Notes: a model not told the origin generated them from the sequence alone. A stretch of DNA of 64,000 nt from Gnetum montanum (GCA_015680685.1 MNCI01004101.1:356542-420541); one strand, 5' to 3'; counted from the first letter of the stretch, positions 1 to 12,999 are shown. Made by a program: numbers and translations.

Positions 1-295
1 TAGTTTATGGCCATTTCGGGCCCCATACGTAGTTTATGGCCATTTCGGGCCCCATGTGTAGTTTATGGCCATTTCGGGTCCCATGCGTAATCAAGGGATG
101 TTTTAGAGGACGCAGATAGATTTCTCGGCTAACCGATCATTGCTGATCGTGGCTAGTTTTATGTCATTGTGGACATGATAGTTTAGTGTCATTTCGGACC
201 GGGAGTGGCACTTAATTTTTTTTCCTGTTTTATCGTAGTTTAGTGTCATTTCAGACATTTTATAGTTTAACGTCTTTTCAGACTGGGAGCAATCG
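1..295 (-). repeat. TTAAACT-type motif array after protease of A
   Basis: On the plus strand this reads as repeated TAGTTTATGGCCATTTCGG, three times in the first 85 bases with a period of about 29 bp. More divergent copies (TAGTTTAGTGTCATTTC) follow to about position 280. On the element's own strand the core is a GGCC or GACG step followed by WTAAACTA. R carries the same array at the same place, just after the protease stop. It does not encode an open frame here. Confidence 0.8.
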
Positions 296-297
296 TA

Positions 298-3200
298 TCA
301 TTTCAGTAATTTTTTGATCTTCTTCGTTTTAATGTTGGACGATCTTTCAACCGGTATGATCCGGTATTCAGCGTCACCTTCGCTAATTACATTAAACGGA
401 AATTCTGCCCAATGGACTTTAGATGGAATGTCTTTTATGTTAGCGCTTTCGGATATTTCAGTGTCCGTAGGGAGCTCTATATCAATTTCTACTCGAGGAG
501 GCATAGACGTTTCTGTTTGAGGAGGTTTTTATTCCATGTCGGAAGATTTACTGCTTACCGATGATCGTAGATTTTCGTTATTTTGGCTAGGCTTTTCAAG
601 TTCGAATTTCGAGCCCTGGTCTATGTCCATATGCGATGAGATAATAGGAGTAACTGCTTCTCCATGTATGACGATTTCTCCACCTTCATAAGGCAGATGA
701 ATTTCCTGATGGATAGGGGAAGAGACAGCTCTCAGTTGGGCTAACCAGGGTCTTCCCAATATCAGGTTGAACCCTGGCATCTCGTCCACTACTAGGAATT
801 CAACAGATGTTGGGAATTGATCTCCCGCTATAAAGTCTAGGGTTATTGAGCCTTTCACCATTACGCGTGACCCATTCAATGACTTTAAACATGTAGTCAT
901 GGCTGGTTTAAGTAGTTCAGTAAGCCCTAGCTGCTCGATAATGTGGTACGACACGACGTTTGTCGCAGCTCCATCGTCTACATGGAACCTATGTATTTTA
1001 AATCGGTTTATACAGATTGTTATGAACATGGGAGCTGTTGTCACCTCCTTCATTCTTTTATCGACCTTGATGTTGTTGTCATGAAAGTTTAGAGGCTTAG
1101 GAGTAGTCCTATGAGGTGAGAACATCACCGCATGGATGGAGGGTTCGTTTGGGGGTAAATCTTCGGTCACCGGGATTGATGTTAACATGCGCACTAGAGC
1201 TTCCCGATGCATTTGAGATGTTAGGACTAAGTCATACAAGCTCAGTGAAGTGTTTTTTCGTTTTAATGCTTGCGTGACTTGTGTCAAGATGGCTGCAAAG
1301 TTTTCACTGTTGGGGGCGTTTCTATCGGTGCTGATTGGATCCATTGGACCCAACAGTTTTATCTCCCGTCTTGTTGGTTTGTCAGTTTTCAGAGCTGTCG
1401 TTTCGGATGATTCATGCTTTTTAGATGACTCACCTTCATTGCCTGTGCTTGGTTGATCGGTAGATGATGACATGGGCACGGAGTTGAGGGGAGTGGGCTT
1501 AGGTGGCCCCAGAGCTAACCCTTGGCACTCTTTCTCCATACATTCACGCGCGAGTCTATCTCCGGGATGTTCTCACGTGCGGCGTGGAGGTGCCATTGGT
1601 TTTGGCATTTCGGTTTGCCCTGGGAGTTTTACCACATATGGGGTTGGATGGGGTGATGCTTGTACTGTTGGGTGTGCTTGGTTAGAGGGCTGAACAGGTA
1701 CCCTAACAACGTAGGGCTTAGGTTGGCGTTGTGTTTGTGACACAGAGGCTTGGTAGTCATGGGGACCTTTGGGTATTCTAATGACAAATGGGGTTGGTTT
1801 TGGTAAAGGTTGGACCTCCGCTGTTGCGGTTGCTGAGGGTACTCGGACCACAAAAGGAGTAGGTCGGTCATGCAGAGTTTGTGCATTTAGGGGAGTGACG
1901 GGAGGGACACGCACCACATATGGCTTGTCACGTGTCGTGGTGTTAGTTTTTGCCACTGTCAGGGGTATCTGAACGACATATGGCTGTTGTAAAGGATGGG
2001 AGAGCCGAGGTGCGGGTGTAGACGCAGGGACAGGTGTGTGAACTACAAAAGGTTCATTGGGTGTTTTCTGCGTATATTCGGGAGATATGGTGTTAATGTA
2101 AGATGGCTCAGAATCATCGTCAAGGCAGATTGTACTGATGGTGTATGGCGCCTATTTAGTGTTTAAAGGGTCTTTATAGACCCCCATAGCTTGATTTTGC
2201 GGTTGGATCGGGTCTGCTTCGTCGAAGGTGATTTGGCCTTCATCGATCATTCGCTATAGGTCCTGCTTCAAGGTGAAACAGTAATCTGTTCTGTGCCTAT
2301 TTCGTTGATGGTAATCGCAAAAGCGATCCATCCTGAAGCCTTTAGGTACAGGAGGCTCATCCGGCGTTGCTAGGCTTGGGTTCTGAACGAGTTAACAGAA
2401 CCGGTCATGTCTCTAGATGGCCGCGGGAGATAACTGTTTATACTGCATTAAACCGTCCTTTAGGAGCTGATCAAAAAGTAGGGATGGCTTCATGGGCAGG
2501 GGTGTATATTGAGAGGGTTCTTTTCTCTCAAAATTGCGTGTGCGGTTCACTGGATTAGGCTGTGACAATGATTCTTGCACAATCGTTGGAGTTGGTTTGT
2601 TGTAATTAGCAGGGGTTTGCGACGGCCTAGTTTGTTGTTGTGTTCCTGCTATCGATGCTATAGTCATTTTAGCCTTTTCTTTATCTTTTTTAGCATGTTG
2701 ATTTTTAAAGGCTATGTAGGCCGGGTCATTGCTGTTTTGGGCTTCTTCTTCTATGTTTTTAATTTGCTCGAAGGCTTGGTTGAGATTGCGCGCGTTCAGA
2801 TAGTACAGCTTGGATTTAAAGAAATCGTTGATGGCCCCTTTCAAAATAGTGAGCAGGTATGTCTAGGAGATTTCCTCGTGCAGCTCATTGAGGGCTGCGC
2901 TCCACCTCTGAATAAATTTCTAGACCGGTTCAAGCGGTGTCTGCTTGACCTGAATGAGGTTGTCTAGTGTGGCCTCAGGTTTCAGGTTATATTTGAACCT
3001 GGGCACGAACTGGTGTAGTAGGCTCTCCAAGGAGGAAACAGAGTTTCTTGGGAACACCTTATACCAATCGAGTGCTCTCCCTAAGAGGGACATGGGAAAC
3101 ACACGAAGAATTGCATGGGGCCATGCTTGTAGTAGTGCTCACTCTAACCTGAACATTATTAAATGTGCGTTAGGATCTGTCTCCCCATTGTACTTGGTTA

Positions 3201-4446
3201 GCGTTGGTAGGGAGACGCCTTTGGGCAGAGTTAAAGGCGGGATGGAAGAGCTGATGGGGTCATCGTTATAGAAATCTACTACCTTTAACTCCCCGTCAGC
3301 GGCTGTCTTGAGGCGTTTTACCTCGTCAGTTAATTCCTGCATCATTCTTTTAGCATCTGCCCAATCCTGAGAATTTGGGAGAATGGCGGTTTGGGCTTGT
3401 GGCATGCTGTATGGGTTAGACTGTTGAACGGTGGATTGGAAGGCTGAAAGTTGCGTTGTTGGTGGTTGCGTTTGTGGGAAGTGTACAGTAGGTGGCACTA
3501 GGGGCAATACATTATGAAGAGGAGGTTGTTGCTACTGTGGTCGTGGCTGTGCCTGGGGCACATGAGCTAGTGGAAACGTGTGGGGTGGTATATAGTGGTG
3601 GGAAATCTGCTGCGACGTCGTGCCCATCATCGGCCATTGCCCGGCCATGTTGTACGAGGGGGCTTCTTGTTGGGTTACGGCAGTGAAAAGGGGTGTATGC
3701 GTTTGGACATGCGGGATGTAGTGGGCAGATGTGGACATGGGTATAACATGTTGCATTCTTACCACTTGGGATTGGAATGTCACTCCCACGTTACTGTGAG
3801 GGGGCGGTGCTTGTGAGGATGAACCTGCAGCTGTAAAAGGGAAGGTGTTGGGCAAAGGGTTGCCCTGGAGAGGGACCTGGGCTAACGCGGATATTTCTTG
3901 TAACAGTGCTTGGGTGTGGGCAGAGCTAAGGGGTTGGAGGGGTATGGTCTCCCCTGCATATGGGTTAAAGATGGGGTTCATGGTGTTATGTGGACTAAGA
4001 GTATGGTAGGAGTCTTCATGCTCAGATTGCACAGCGAATTCGTACTCTTCGTCCCGTTGTGGATCTGCCATAATTTGGTCTAGCGATTGGCTCCTGTGCA
4101 GAAGGAGCTACGTAAAGAGTTCCGAGAATTGTTCTGGAATGGGGATTACATCATATGGGAAAGGGATGAACTCGTATCCCCCTCTGTAAAAGATTTCAAA
4201 TTGCCTTTTTACTTCCATTTCAGCCCAATCTACTGCCAGGTCGGCTTGCATCTTAATGCAGATGAAGTTATACTCGTCTTGGGTTATAACGTTAGCGGCA
4301 TGGTCTCTCCATTGCAACCTCAACGACCAATGGGGCCCCATTGTCGATTGCCCTCCCATATGTTGTGTGAGAGATTGCTGGGCAGCCGTTGTGTCTGAGA
4401 TGTTAACGTTCTGGGTAGTAGCAGCGGTGATGTTTATGGGATTCAT
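298..4446 (-). pseudogene. gag-protease polyprotein of element A, broken by stop codons only
   Basis: The start MNPINITAATT at 4446 matches the N-terminus in R (MNPANTTATT). All homologous segments from 4446 to 298 lie in one frame: 1,383 codons including the stop. Order: N-terminal gag region (4446-4108); Gln/Pro-rich linker (4071-3532); capsid-like core with RALDWYKVFP near 3070; a Pro/Val-rich region with repeated PYVVRVP (1956-1573); and an aspartic protease with DDGAATNVV near 950 and GFNLILGRPWLAQL near 750. The tail ENVISEGDAEYR-like segment lies near 400. Stops seen include TAG at 4108, 3532, 2920 and 2413, TGA at 3139 and 1573, and TAA at 529. I see no frameshift. Not functional as it stands without readthrough. 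Function known from the family: virion shell and polyprotein cleavage. Confidence 0.85.
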
Positions 4447-4752
4447 GATGATAGATGGTTTGAGTGTGCGAGATTGATGTACTGGATAACGTAGTGTATG
4501 CGACTGGCGTAGACGAATCTACAAGGTAAGTATGCAGCGTAAACACTGGCGTAAGTGTGCAGCGTAAACGCTGGCGTAAGTGTGCAGTGTAAACACTGGC
4601 GTAAGTGCACAGCGTATACGCTAGGGTTTATGTGCAGCGTAGACGTTGAAGAATCGAAAGCGTAGACACTGAGTTGTGGGTTCAAAAAGGGCAGCGAAAA
4701 CGCTGATAAGCGTAGACACTGAGGAGCGTGCAGTCAAACTGTTTAGGCGGAG
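4447..4752 (-). repeat. 5' leader of A with short AGCGTA-type tandem repeats
   Basis: Between the PBS and the gag start lie about four tandem copies of a roughly 25-bp unit built on AGCGTAAACNCTGGCGTAAGTG (about 4515-4625), then looser copies. The same words (AGCGTA, TACGCT, GTATAC) fill the LTR of this subfamily. No coding frame is supported here. Confidence 0.65.
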
Positions 4753-4770
4753 GCCCTCCTTCTAGTGCCA
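4753..4770 (-). promoter_or_regulatory. Primer-binding site of A
   Basis: On the minus strand this reads TGGCACTAGAAGGAGGGC, five bases inside the LTR end. The same site follows the LTR in C, E, R and, decayed, in I. The tRNA primer was not identified. Confidence 0.75.
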
Positions 4771-4775
4771 ATTTC

Positions 4776-6021
4776 TGTACCGCCTAAAATCGTCGGTCCC
4801 TGGCTGGAACGGGAAACAGAGACCATGGGATCTCAGGACGAGCATAGATGACCCTACCTTCACCTGAGGGCGTGCTGGAATGCACGAAGGTAGGGTACCT
4901 TGGGTGGTCCGCACGCGGATCAGACAAGGATTTCCCTGAGTGCCACCGAAGTGTTATACACTGGGTTATGTGTAAACAGAGCATAAACAAGGTCGGGCGT
5001 AAACAGCGTAAACAAATATAGGCCCAGTGTAAGCGTAATGGGGCGTAAAACAAGGTCGGGCGTAAACAGCATAAACAAATGTAGGCCCAGCGTAAGCGTA
5101 TACAGGCGTGAACAACGTGAACAGCGTAAACAAGTGTACAGAGCGTAAGCAAATGTAAACAGCGTAAGCAGTTCGGGCGTATACGAACGCAAACAGAGCG
5201 TGAACGTAAACAGGCGTAAACGAAGCGTGGGCCAAATTGACATAAAACTGTAAAAGAACTTGCAACAAACGTAAACAGTGGATTACAGAGTTAAAATGTT
5301 GTGCACCGGTCTAACGTAGTCATGTAGGGACACAAGGCGGACGTAAAGCCCCGGTGGATGCAGGGATGCAGCTTGTTGGCACGGTAGGCGCAGCGCGGAT
5401 TGTGCTCAGCGTACAGAACTTCCAGCGTAAGCGTAAGCGTAAAGGGGTTTCTAGGCTCTTGTTTGCAGTGTAATTGCTCTGGTAAATTTTTTCCGACCTC
5501 GAATTTACGGAAAACTGGGCTATTTATAGGGGTAGGGTTACCGGGAAAATCGGACTGGGAGACACGTGCCGTATAGACCGGGCGTCTACAATTTAGAAAC
5601 ATGGTATACGCTGGGCGTATACGCTACAACAGGTCGGCGTATACGCTGGGCGTATACTTGGATGGATGCTGGCGTATACGCTACAATAGGTCGGCGTATA
5701 CGCCGGGCGTATACGCTGGGCGTATACTTGGATGGATGCTGGCGTATACGCTGGGGCATATATGCTGATGGATGATGGACGTCGACTTGCTTTAATTCTT
5801 GCTCCTGCTGCACCTGCTGAGCATGCGTGTGAGGCGTGTATGCTGGGCGTCGGGCATAGACACCGGGCGTAGACGTCGGCACAACACTTAGTAAAAACCA
5901 GGTGTTTCGATTCTCAAAATTGCCCTATTTGACTTCAAATGTAGCCGAAGTCGTCTGTGGGTCACGGGGATCTGCTTCTTGTCAGACAAATGCTAAACTC
6001 AAAAATTTTTGTGGTGTTTCA
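4776..6021 (-). repeat. 5' LTR of element A (about 1.25 kb)
   Basis: On the minus strand it starts TGAAACACCACAAAAATTTT at 6021 and ends GGCGGTACA at 4776, next to the PBS. The R LTR (51663-52879) starts and ends almost identically. The U3 part contains GCGTATACGC palindromes (5600-5770). The R-U5 part contains two copies of a roughly 60-bp unit built on GGCGTAAACAGCGTAAACAA (4980-5110). Frames open across these repeats encode Leu/Tyr/Cys-rich strings and are not genes. Confidence 0.85.
5521..5528 (-). promoter_or_regulatory. TATA box of the A LTR
   Basis: TATAAATA on the minus strand, about 500 bases downstream of the LTR start and 745 bases before its end. This is where the LTRs of C, D and R also carry TATA-like boxes. 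Inferred Pol II promoter for element RNA. Confidence 0.6.
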
Positions 6022-6127
6022 GGCACTACCTCTTATTTATAGAGGATGAGGTAGGACACGATATCATGTGGTGGATGTGATATTGCATATGCGATATCAT
6101 GGTTCATCATCAAGAAAGAGGAACCAA
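6022..6127 (+). other. Tail of element G internal region with decayed polypurine tract
   Basis: These 106 bases lie between the A insertion and the G LTR. They end in AAGAAAGAGGAACC (6112-6125), just before TGAAACACC. This aligns with the AAAGAGGGGCC tract in C and D, so it is probably the plus-strand primer site of G. The rest of G lies left of A or is lost. Confidence 0.55.
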
Positions 6128-7929
6128 TGAAACACCACCAATTTTAGGCTATAGCACTTCAATGACATATTTGACTAAGTGTGAAAACTTAGCAAATTTT
6201 TTTAAAGTCTTGGTGCTATGCTCCCTAATGTAGCTAGCATACATGCATCAAGGCCTATTTTGCAAAATTTTCTAAGTGTCAACAACACTTACACGAAAAT
6301 TTTTGTAGGTGTTCTACTATGCTGTCACTCTACCTGCTATACTCTAGAGTGTAGTGAGGGTAGCACACACTTCCATAGAAAATTTTCCCAAGTGCCAAGG
6401 TAAGAGTTGTCAAAGTTACTTTGGATGGATGAAATAGTTTGACAAATTTTGTATCTCCTAGGTTTCTACCCTTTGCTACACTTCCCAACATAGCAACCCT
6501 AGAAAATGTTCTAGTGGCTAGTTTTGCTTAAGTGTTAAGCAAGGGCCTATTAAGCTAGATTAGTATGGAAATAAATTTCACAAATTTTCTAATTCCCAAG
6601 GCTACCTCTCTTGCTATGTCCCATAGTGTAGCTAGTGTACCATGAAGGAAGATTCTATATTTTGTCAAATTTTGGCTAACTATCCCTACTATGCTCGAAA
6701 GCATAGCTAGCATAACTAGTGTTGAACATCAAAATTTTTGAAAAATTTAACTAAGTGTTATGTTACGCTCTAGAGCATGGCTAGTGTGACACTAAAGAAA
6801 AGCCTCTGACAACCTCCAAAAGCTTTCAGAATGTAGCATTAGCCTTCGTCTTACCTTCGACATTCCTCCAATAAGAAAGATCAACAAGTTGTATCTATTT
6901 TACACCTCCATTGGTCCCCAAAATTGTTCCTACACTTGACCCTACTTGAAAGATGGGAAGACGTAGTCCTAGAGTGTAGCCTCCAAGTTGCACTATTTTT
7001 GAACTATTTGCAAGTACTTTGCGGTCATTTAAATTTTTGCACATGCAGTCTTGGCACTGTAGTCATAGTTCAGTAGTCTTCGGGGACCCATTGTAGTACT
7101 CTAGAGTGTAACCCTTTGTTACTCCCATGAAAGTGTAGCAAAGGTTAGCATAGCCCTAGTTACCCTCATGCCACATTGTGCCTAATCTACATCTTGTGGC
7201 ATGTGGAACCTGAACCATATTTCATGCTAATCCTAACCCTATGAATACCCCAGTGTTTAGCATTCTAGGTGTTGGAAAATTAAACAAGAACTAGGCATTT
7301 TAAATTTTAGAGCATCCTTGGCACTGTCACACTTGAGCACTTGAGCATACCTAGCACTTTTCACCTTGGTGCATTCTAGAACATAGTTCATCATCGTACC
7401 CATGGAACATAGCAAAAACCAACCTAGTAGGTTCAGTACCCATAGTAGCTATCAGTTCAACACCTCAAATGTCCTAGAGACTATGACTACACTACTATTC
7501 TATCATTATGTTTTCCTATGCACTGCATACCACTCTCAGCTCTTTTCCTATAATAGTTGTGCTCCCTTTTTTAGGGTAGTGCACTTTCGTTCTTAAGTTC
7601 CATTGCATTTTTCAAGAATTTTTATTTGGTATTAAGCATAACACTAATGTTTTCTTTACTATTTCACACATATTTGCATGTTTACACTACTGTTCTTAGG
7701 TTGGGACACCCTACTATACTCTAGCTTAGCCAGCCTTGGTGCCCACACGTAATGCTACATAAACCCCTTTCACACATATTTGTCATAACATCTAGTAAGT
7801 CCTTGTCTAATAGACAAGATGATTTAGGGTACCCTATCTCTATTTTGTAGCATGTCCCTTGCACAAACTCAAGGTTAGGTTGTATACCTACTAACCTCTC
7901 AATGTTCCAGCCATTGACATTTTTGATCA
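6128..7929 (+). repeat. 3' LTR of element G (about 1.8 kb, old)
   Basis: Starts TGAAACACCACCAATTTTAG and ends near GACATTTTTGATCA. It is similar in length and ends to the LTR at 21714-23536. It contains repeated 'AAATTTTCTAAGTGTT...TAGTGTAGC' segments, apparently CpG-depleted forms of the AGCGTA/TACGCT words of young elements. A degenerate TATA-like CCTATGAATACCCC lies near 7230. No open gene. A polypurine tract precedes it and no PBS follows, so it is read as a 3' LTR. Confidence 0.75.
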
Positions 7930-10900
7930 TGACACCCTAGGAACTTGTGTATGTTTTTTGGCCTAATCCTCGGGCATAATCTAAATTTGGTAATAGCCAC
8001 TATAACAATCTAGGAGCTATAATAGCAATGTCAAGAAATAGTATCCAACACTTGGTCCACAAATGATAATGAAAAATTATCTTTGATAGTCACCATATTC
8101 AACAGCCTAGAGTCAATATGGACCTGTCACTTGCCATCTTTCTTTGGCACAATTATAAATGGGCTAACACACTCACTATCTACACATAGATAGATGAGTC
8201 CCACCTTGAGGATTCATTTAATTTTCTCTTTGATGATGTTTTTCAATTTAGGATTTATCCTTTGTAGTAACTTCTTGTTTGGCTTCATGGAGAAATCAAT
8301 ATATATGCAATCCTAGCATATTCGAGGATCAATCCCTATGAGTTCAAGATATGGCCAAGCAAAGGTTGTTGGCCATTTGTGAACCACCTTTAACAACATC
8401 CTTTTCTACTCAATAGGAAATGTGTCATTGATTATCATTAGCTTGTCATTTGTAAGAAATGCATATTCCATGCTAGTAAGTAGAGTTTTCAACTCTAAGG
8501 GCTCATGTATAAAATTTTCAAGGATTTCCTACTCTCTCCAATTGGTATCATCTAATTCATCATTAGATATTTTGTGATAAACTTGCTCCAGTTCATCCAT
8601 GCCTTCAACATAGGTACAAGCTAGGCTCTTAGTAGGTTCCATGCAAAGTGTGTTGCTCTCAGAATTAGCTATTAGCCATTAGGTATCATCCTATTTTATG
8701 GCTACTGCATATTGGAACTTTTGGATATCAAATTCATCTATACACTATCTACATGCTTTGATTAATGTGCTTTTAATAGACAAGATTTTCTACACATAAT
8801 TGCACCCTATATCATTGTGTGTGATTCATGGAACTTGCTTCTTCTTCATCTTTCCAAATGCATTTTCCCTGGAAATCTCTAAGGAAAGATCTCTAATGCC
8901 CATTCACACATCAATAGTGCCCAACCAAGACCTTTCCATAATGATTAGGAAGTTCCCCTTGGAATTGTCAACTTTCATCACTAGGGAATTAGTAGAATAC
9001 AACCATCTACATACAGTGGTTACAATGTTCTTCAGTTGTCCCAAGGAAATAGTGATAGACTAATATGCTAATTCTAAATGGATGTTACTCTTCTTGAGAG
9101 GAGGTAAGTTCCAAGAATTGTACATTTCATGGAAAATTAGGTTGACACCAGAACTTGAATCAAAAAGAGTATTGCATTACTCATTTCGAGCAATCTACAA
9201 GTAGATGAGAGGAGCTTCAGAATAAGCTCTTTTCTTGGGAAGGTTACCAACCTTGATTTAATCAAATATAATGTGGGTTAATATGATAGTGTGGAACTTG
9301 GGAGGCATTTGTTTTAAAGGGCTCTAACAGGGAATTGATACAAAGTATAAAAGAGACATAGGGAAACCAACCACATGAGTAGGTGAGGGCTTAGTAGGAC
9401 TATTGGTTCAAAAGAATAGTCTTTTACTAAATGTAGGTTCCAAACCACTCAATCGAGGAGCTGATTATAAGTTAATAGCTCTGGTAGCATTATGTTGTTG
9501 CAACTACATCAACATTTTTCCCTTCATGAATAGAGTACATGGTAATTAGGTTGAGGATGGAGGAACATGTGCTATGAGAAGTTTGATAAGGATATGGGGA
9601 TTTTTCTTTAGGAGATGGAGAAAAAGTTTTCTAATACTCTAAAGATAGTAGTGATTCTAAAAATAAGCATGACTAGAAGAGTCACATGGAGACATTGGTT
9701 GCTAAACATAGTACCATAAAAATTTGGCTACTTCTAAAGGAATTTCTACCTTGGTGGTGGTATCCCCCATGATAGTGGGTATTGCCACTACTAATACTAC
9801 TCATATGGTTTTGGTAGAGCTCCACTTAGATAATAAGACTATTGTTGTTTGTGAAACTACCTTGGATTTTATTGAGGATAAGGTAACCTTCTAGTGCTTG
9901 CCTTCATACTAGTCTAGGATTAAAAGCATATACCAAAAATTCTTGTAAGTGTGAAATAAAAAGAAAACATCATTATCTAATGTTCATATTGGTATATGTC
10001 ACACCCATCATCATTATCTAATTTTGACTCCACAATATCTTCTACTACGGTAGCTTTACACTTACCCCTTTGATAGGCACATTTAGCTTCTTTCCTTATC
10101 CTATGGTCATGATCACTACCTTGCTCTTTGGATTATTCTATAATTTTTAGAGTATTTTGAAATTTTTCATTAAAATATACACTCATTTTGTCAACCTTAC
10201 TTAAAATTTTAGACATATATTTTTGAATTTGAATGTTTTTTCGATGTACTAATTTATCAAGTCAGACCTCCCCCTCACTATCATAGAATTGAACCTCCCT
10301 TTTTTTGATGGAAGGGTCTTGATTATACTCTTTAATTATTTCTTATTTTCTTAACTCATCTTCTTCCTTTGCAACTTGCATAATCAACCTTTGAATTTGA
10401 TGGACTTTTACTTTTGAGAATCTCCCCTGGACATGGATCCCAAGGGTTATTCTTATTTCTAATTGGGGCACATCTGTGATATGGTGAAGCTACTTTCATT
10501 GAGAATAACCATGGCTAGGACATCTATGCAAAAGGAAATAAGATCTTACCATGGAAACATCCAAGGTTTCATGTATTTCTTATTGCTAGCCTTGGATTTG
10601 CTTTCTAAAATTGGATACCTTGGAGTATGTCTAATATTTTTCATTGAACAACTCAAGCATCATTCTTCATCTATGAATTGATTGTAGCTCTAAGGAGTAG
10701 TACCAACTTTCTACTTCTATTATGAGTATCCTAGGTAACAATTTAAGTTTCTACTAGCTATTTTCTATGTTTTCCAAGGTACATGTATCATGAAAGGCCT
10801 AAAGATGGATCTATGGATCTAATTTATATCCTCCCTCAAATCTGACTTCACTTCTAGCCTTTTGATTTTGCTATCTTTCACATGCCTGGTTGGAATTTTG

Positions 10901-11650
10901 ACTACCTTTGTAATGTTTCGCATGCTTTGAGTTGCCAACAAAGGTTCATCTTCATCATGATTTTGGTAATTCCTATGATGTCCCCTACTACCCCTTAATT
11001 CATATTGGGTTCTATAGTCATTGTCTTTCTATTCACCTTCCCCATGAGTTCATCCCTTATGATTTTAATTAAATTAAGAGGATGAAGAAGAAAATGAAAA
11101 TGAAGAAGATGAAGAGGGAGGATGACTACCACCACCACGATATCTACCACCTTCTCTCCACTTGTCACAACCACAATCATTAGGTGTTTAGAAATCATGA
11201 TGCTTGCCTGAACCCCTGCCTTGACTCCCACTTTTGCCTAAACCTAGATTGTTGATAGTAGACAACATATGGGCATTTAAGCCCCCATCACCAAATTCAA
11301 TACATGAAGAATCTTCATGTTGAGAACCCTTAGAGGGAGGATCCTCATTGTTGTTTTTTTTTCAGTAGGAATGAGGGGTTAGTGAACCATTTTAATTTCA
11401 TAGCTTCATGATGCTTCTCTTGGTGTCAATCTTGTTTGCATTTTATTTCTATGGGATGGTAGTCCTGATAGTCATGGTCCTACATAATGTATTCATTGTG
11501 GAGATCGTGGATGCTCAACCTCTTAAAAGTTTGAAGTAGCATCCAATGAATAGATTGGTCAGGAGGAAACACAAAGTTGCCCTCTATATCACTCCATAGA
11601 AGCTACTCATTTTGATGCAAGATGAAGGTGAAATTAGGTACAAACTCATC
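7930..11650 (-). pseudogene. Element H: degenerate Ty3/gypsy gag-pol of a different lineage
   Basis: Minus-strand translation gives recognisable fragments with many stops. An RT segment near 8240-8050 reads VSPFIIVPKKDGK, then HIDSRLLNMVTIKDNF, matching the first RT blocks of Ty3/gypsy. A protease segment near 9170-9100 reads TLFDSSSGVNLIFHEMYNSW. Farther upstream (11280-10995) is a low-complexity Gly/Arg/Ser-rich segment that could be the gag C-terminus, with weak support. The protease-RT order fits gypsy. The RT wording differs from the Tat-type RT in C, so this is another lineage. No LTR could be placed with confidence. Confidence 0.65.
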
Positions 11651-12999
11651 TAGATGAATGTACATCACTTTGAATTCTTAGGACATTGATAATTTTGATT
11701 CATGATGCCTATGAAAAGAACACATTTTGAATTAGAGAGAAAACATTTAGTGTGTTAGTTTATTATTATAATTATACTCTTTTTATTTTTTTGAATGATT
11801 GTGGCCTTAGGGTTCATTCCAATGATCTTAAATAATATCCATTAATTCTGAGATAGCACATGTATCAAACTACAAGTCCCCAAAAATGACACCAATGGTG
11901 AATAACAAGTAGACCCTACACCCAACCATACAAATCACTAAGCATTCACACACAATCTAGTCAAATTTTGTGGACCTATAGACTTTGATGTACAATAGCC
12001 TCTAGGAAGTGAATCTAATCATTGAAATCATTGTCTTTCCAATTACACTTGTGATATGCAAAGGTATGGTTAAGTTGAAACACCACCAAATTTGCATGTT
12101 GAAACCTTTGTAATCCCATTCCATAAAACCTAAGGTAATATTTTATTTTAAATGTGAAGGCTGTAACTCATAAAGGGGAAATCTCATATGTTTCATACTT
12201 TTATGGCTAAAAAATTCTTCAAAAATAACTAAAGCCTCATTCCCCAAGTGAAAAGAGTCACCTAGTATTTATCGTTTGGTATGGGAAAGTCAAAATGCCT
12301 TTTGGAATGACAAAAATGGTAATTTAATGGGTTTTGAGGGGGGTATACATTTCTCTAGGGTAACACATCCCTTGCAAGTGGGTAAGCCAACTAGGAAGCT
12401 TCAAGGGTAGCATGGAGGAGTTCAAAAGGAATAGAATTCATGTATCCCTAGTGTAGAAAGGGAGGCAACCTAGCCTAGAGGAGTTGACCTTCACCCCTAG
12501 CATTGACCATCCATCCACCCTCAACATTGACAATCTCCCCTTAGTGGAAGGTAATCAACCAACTAGGAGAGAGGGGATTAGATAGCTTCGAGAGGCTAGA
12601 TAGCTAGGATGTATGGGGATGAATATCACCTACTCCCCTAAACATGGCAATTAATTGTTAGAAATTTGGAAGCCAATTCTTAGCCAATCAGTCAATAATT
12701 TGGCAACCAATATAACCTAGTAGCCTAGTATATTCTTAGTGCCTAGTAGTGTAGAACCACTATAACCTATTACGCTCCCCCCCTAGGATCTATGATCTTT
12801 GGGTGTCAACATTACCACCTTAGGATCATCAAATCCCAGCATGGTGCACTTTGATCATCCTAATACTTTACATTTTCCTAACTCCAGTAGAAACAAATGT
12901 TGCAAATCTAAGGTGGTGACAAATGAGGTATGATAGCATTCAAAGTGATAGAGATACTGAATAGTGGAGTTGATCATGGCTTCAATAGGATTTAAACCT
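11651..12999. other. Unassigned decayed sequence
   Basis: AT-rich, no open frame of note. A TGAAACACCACCAAATTTGC string at about 12088 looks like an LTR start of the local family. The following kilobase does not clearly match other LTRs, so I left it unassigned. Purine-rich and poly-T runs flank it. Confidence 0.4.

Larger units (their letters stand above)
1..6021 (-). mobile_element. Element A: 5' half of a Tat-like Ty3/gypsy retrotransposon, minus strand
   Basis: Read on the minus strand, the element starts with its 5' LTR (6021 to 4776). It continues through a PBS (4770-4753), a leader with AGCGTA-type repeats and a gag-protease frame (4446 to 298), and ends in a motif array cut by the window edge. 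The antisense gene and pol seen in relatives would lie left of position 1. LTR, PBS and proteins closely match element R at the other end of the window, so A and R belong to one subfamily. Boundaries come from alignment by eye with R. Confidence 0.85.

Noticed and set aside
4784-5270. Overlapping long frames rich in Leu, Tyr, Cys and Arg in the A LTR (and 53638-54272 in R)
   Set aside because: They are translations of the roughly 60-bp LTR repeat units, open in several frames at once, with no domain and a position inside an LTR.
11060-11230. Acidic/histidine-rich frame at 10995-11231 as a host gene
   Set aside because: It lies in the gag-side region of the decayed element H and comes from a GAA/GAT-rich simple repeat.
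12088-12999. Full LTR of element I from 12088 to 13339
   Set aside because: Only the start string and the last 340 bases match the family. The middle does not align, so only the end was annotated.
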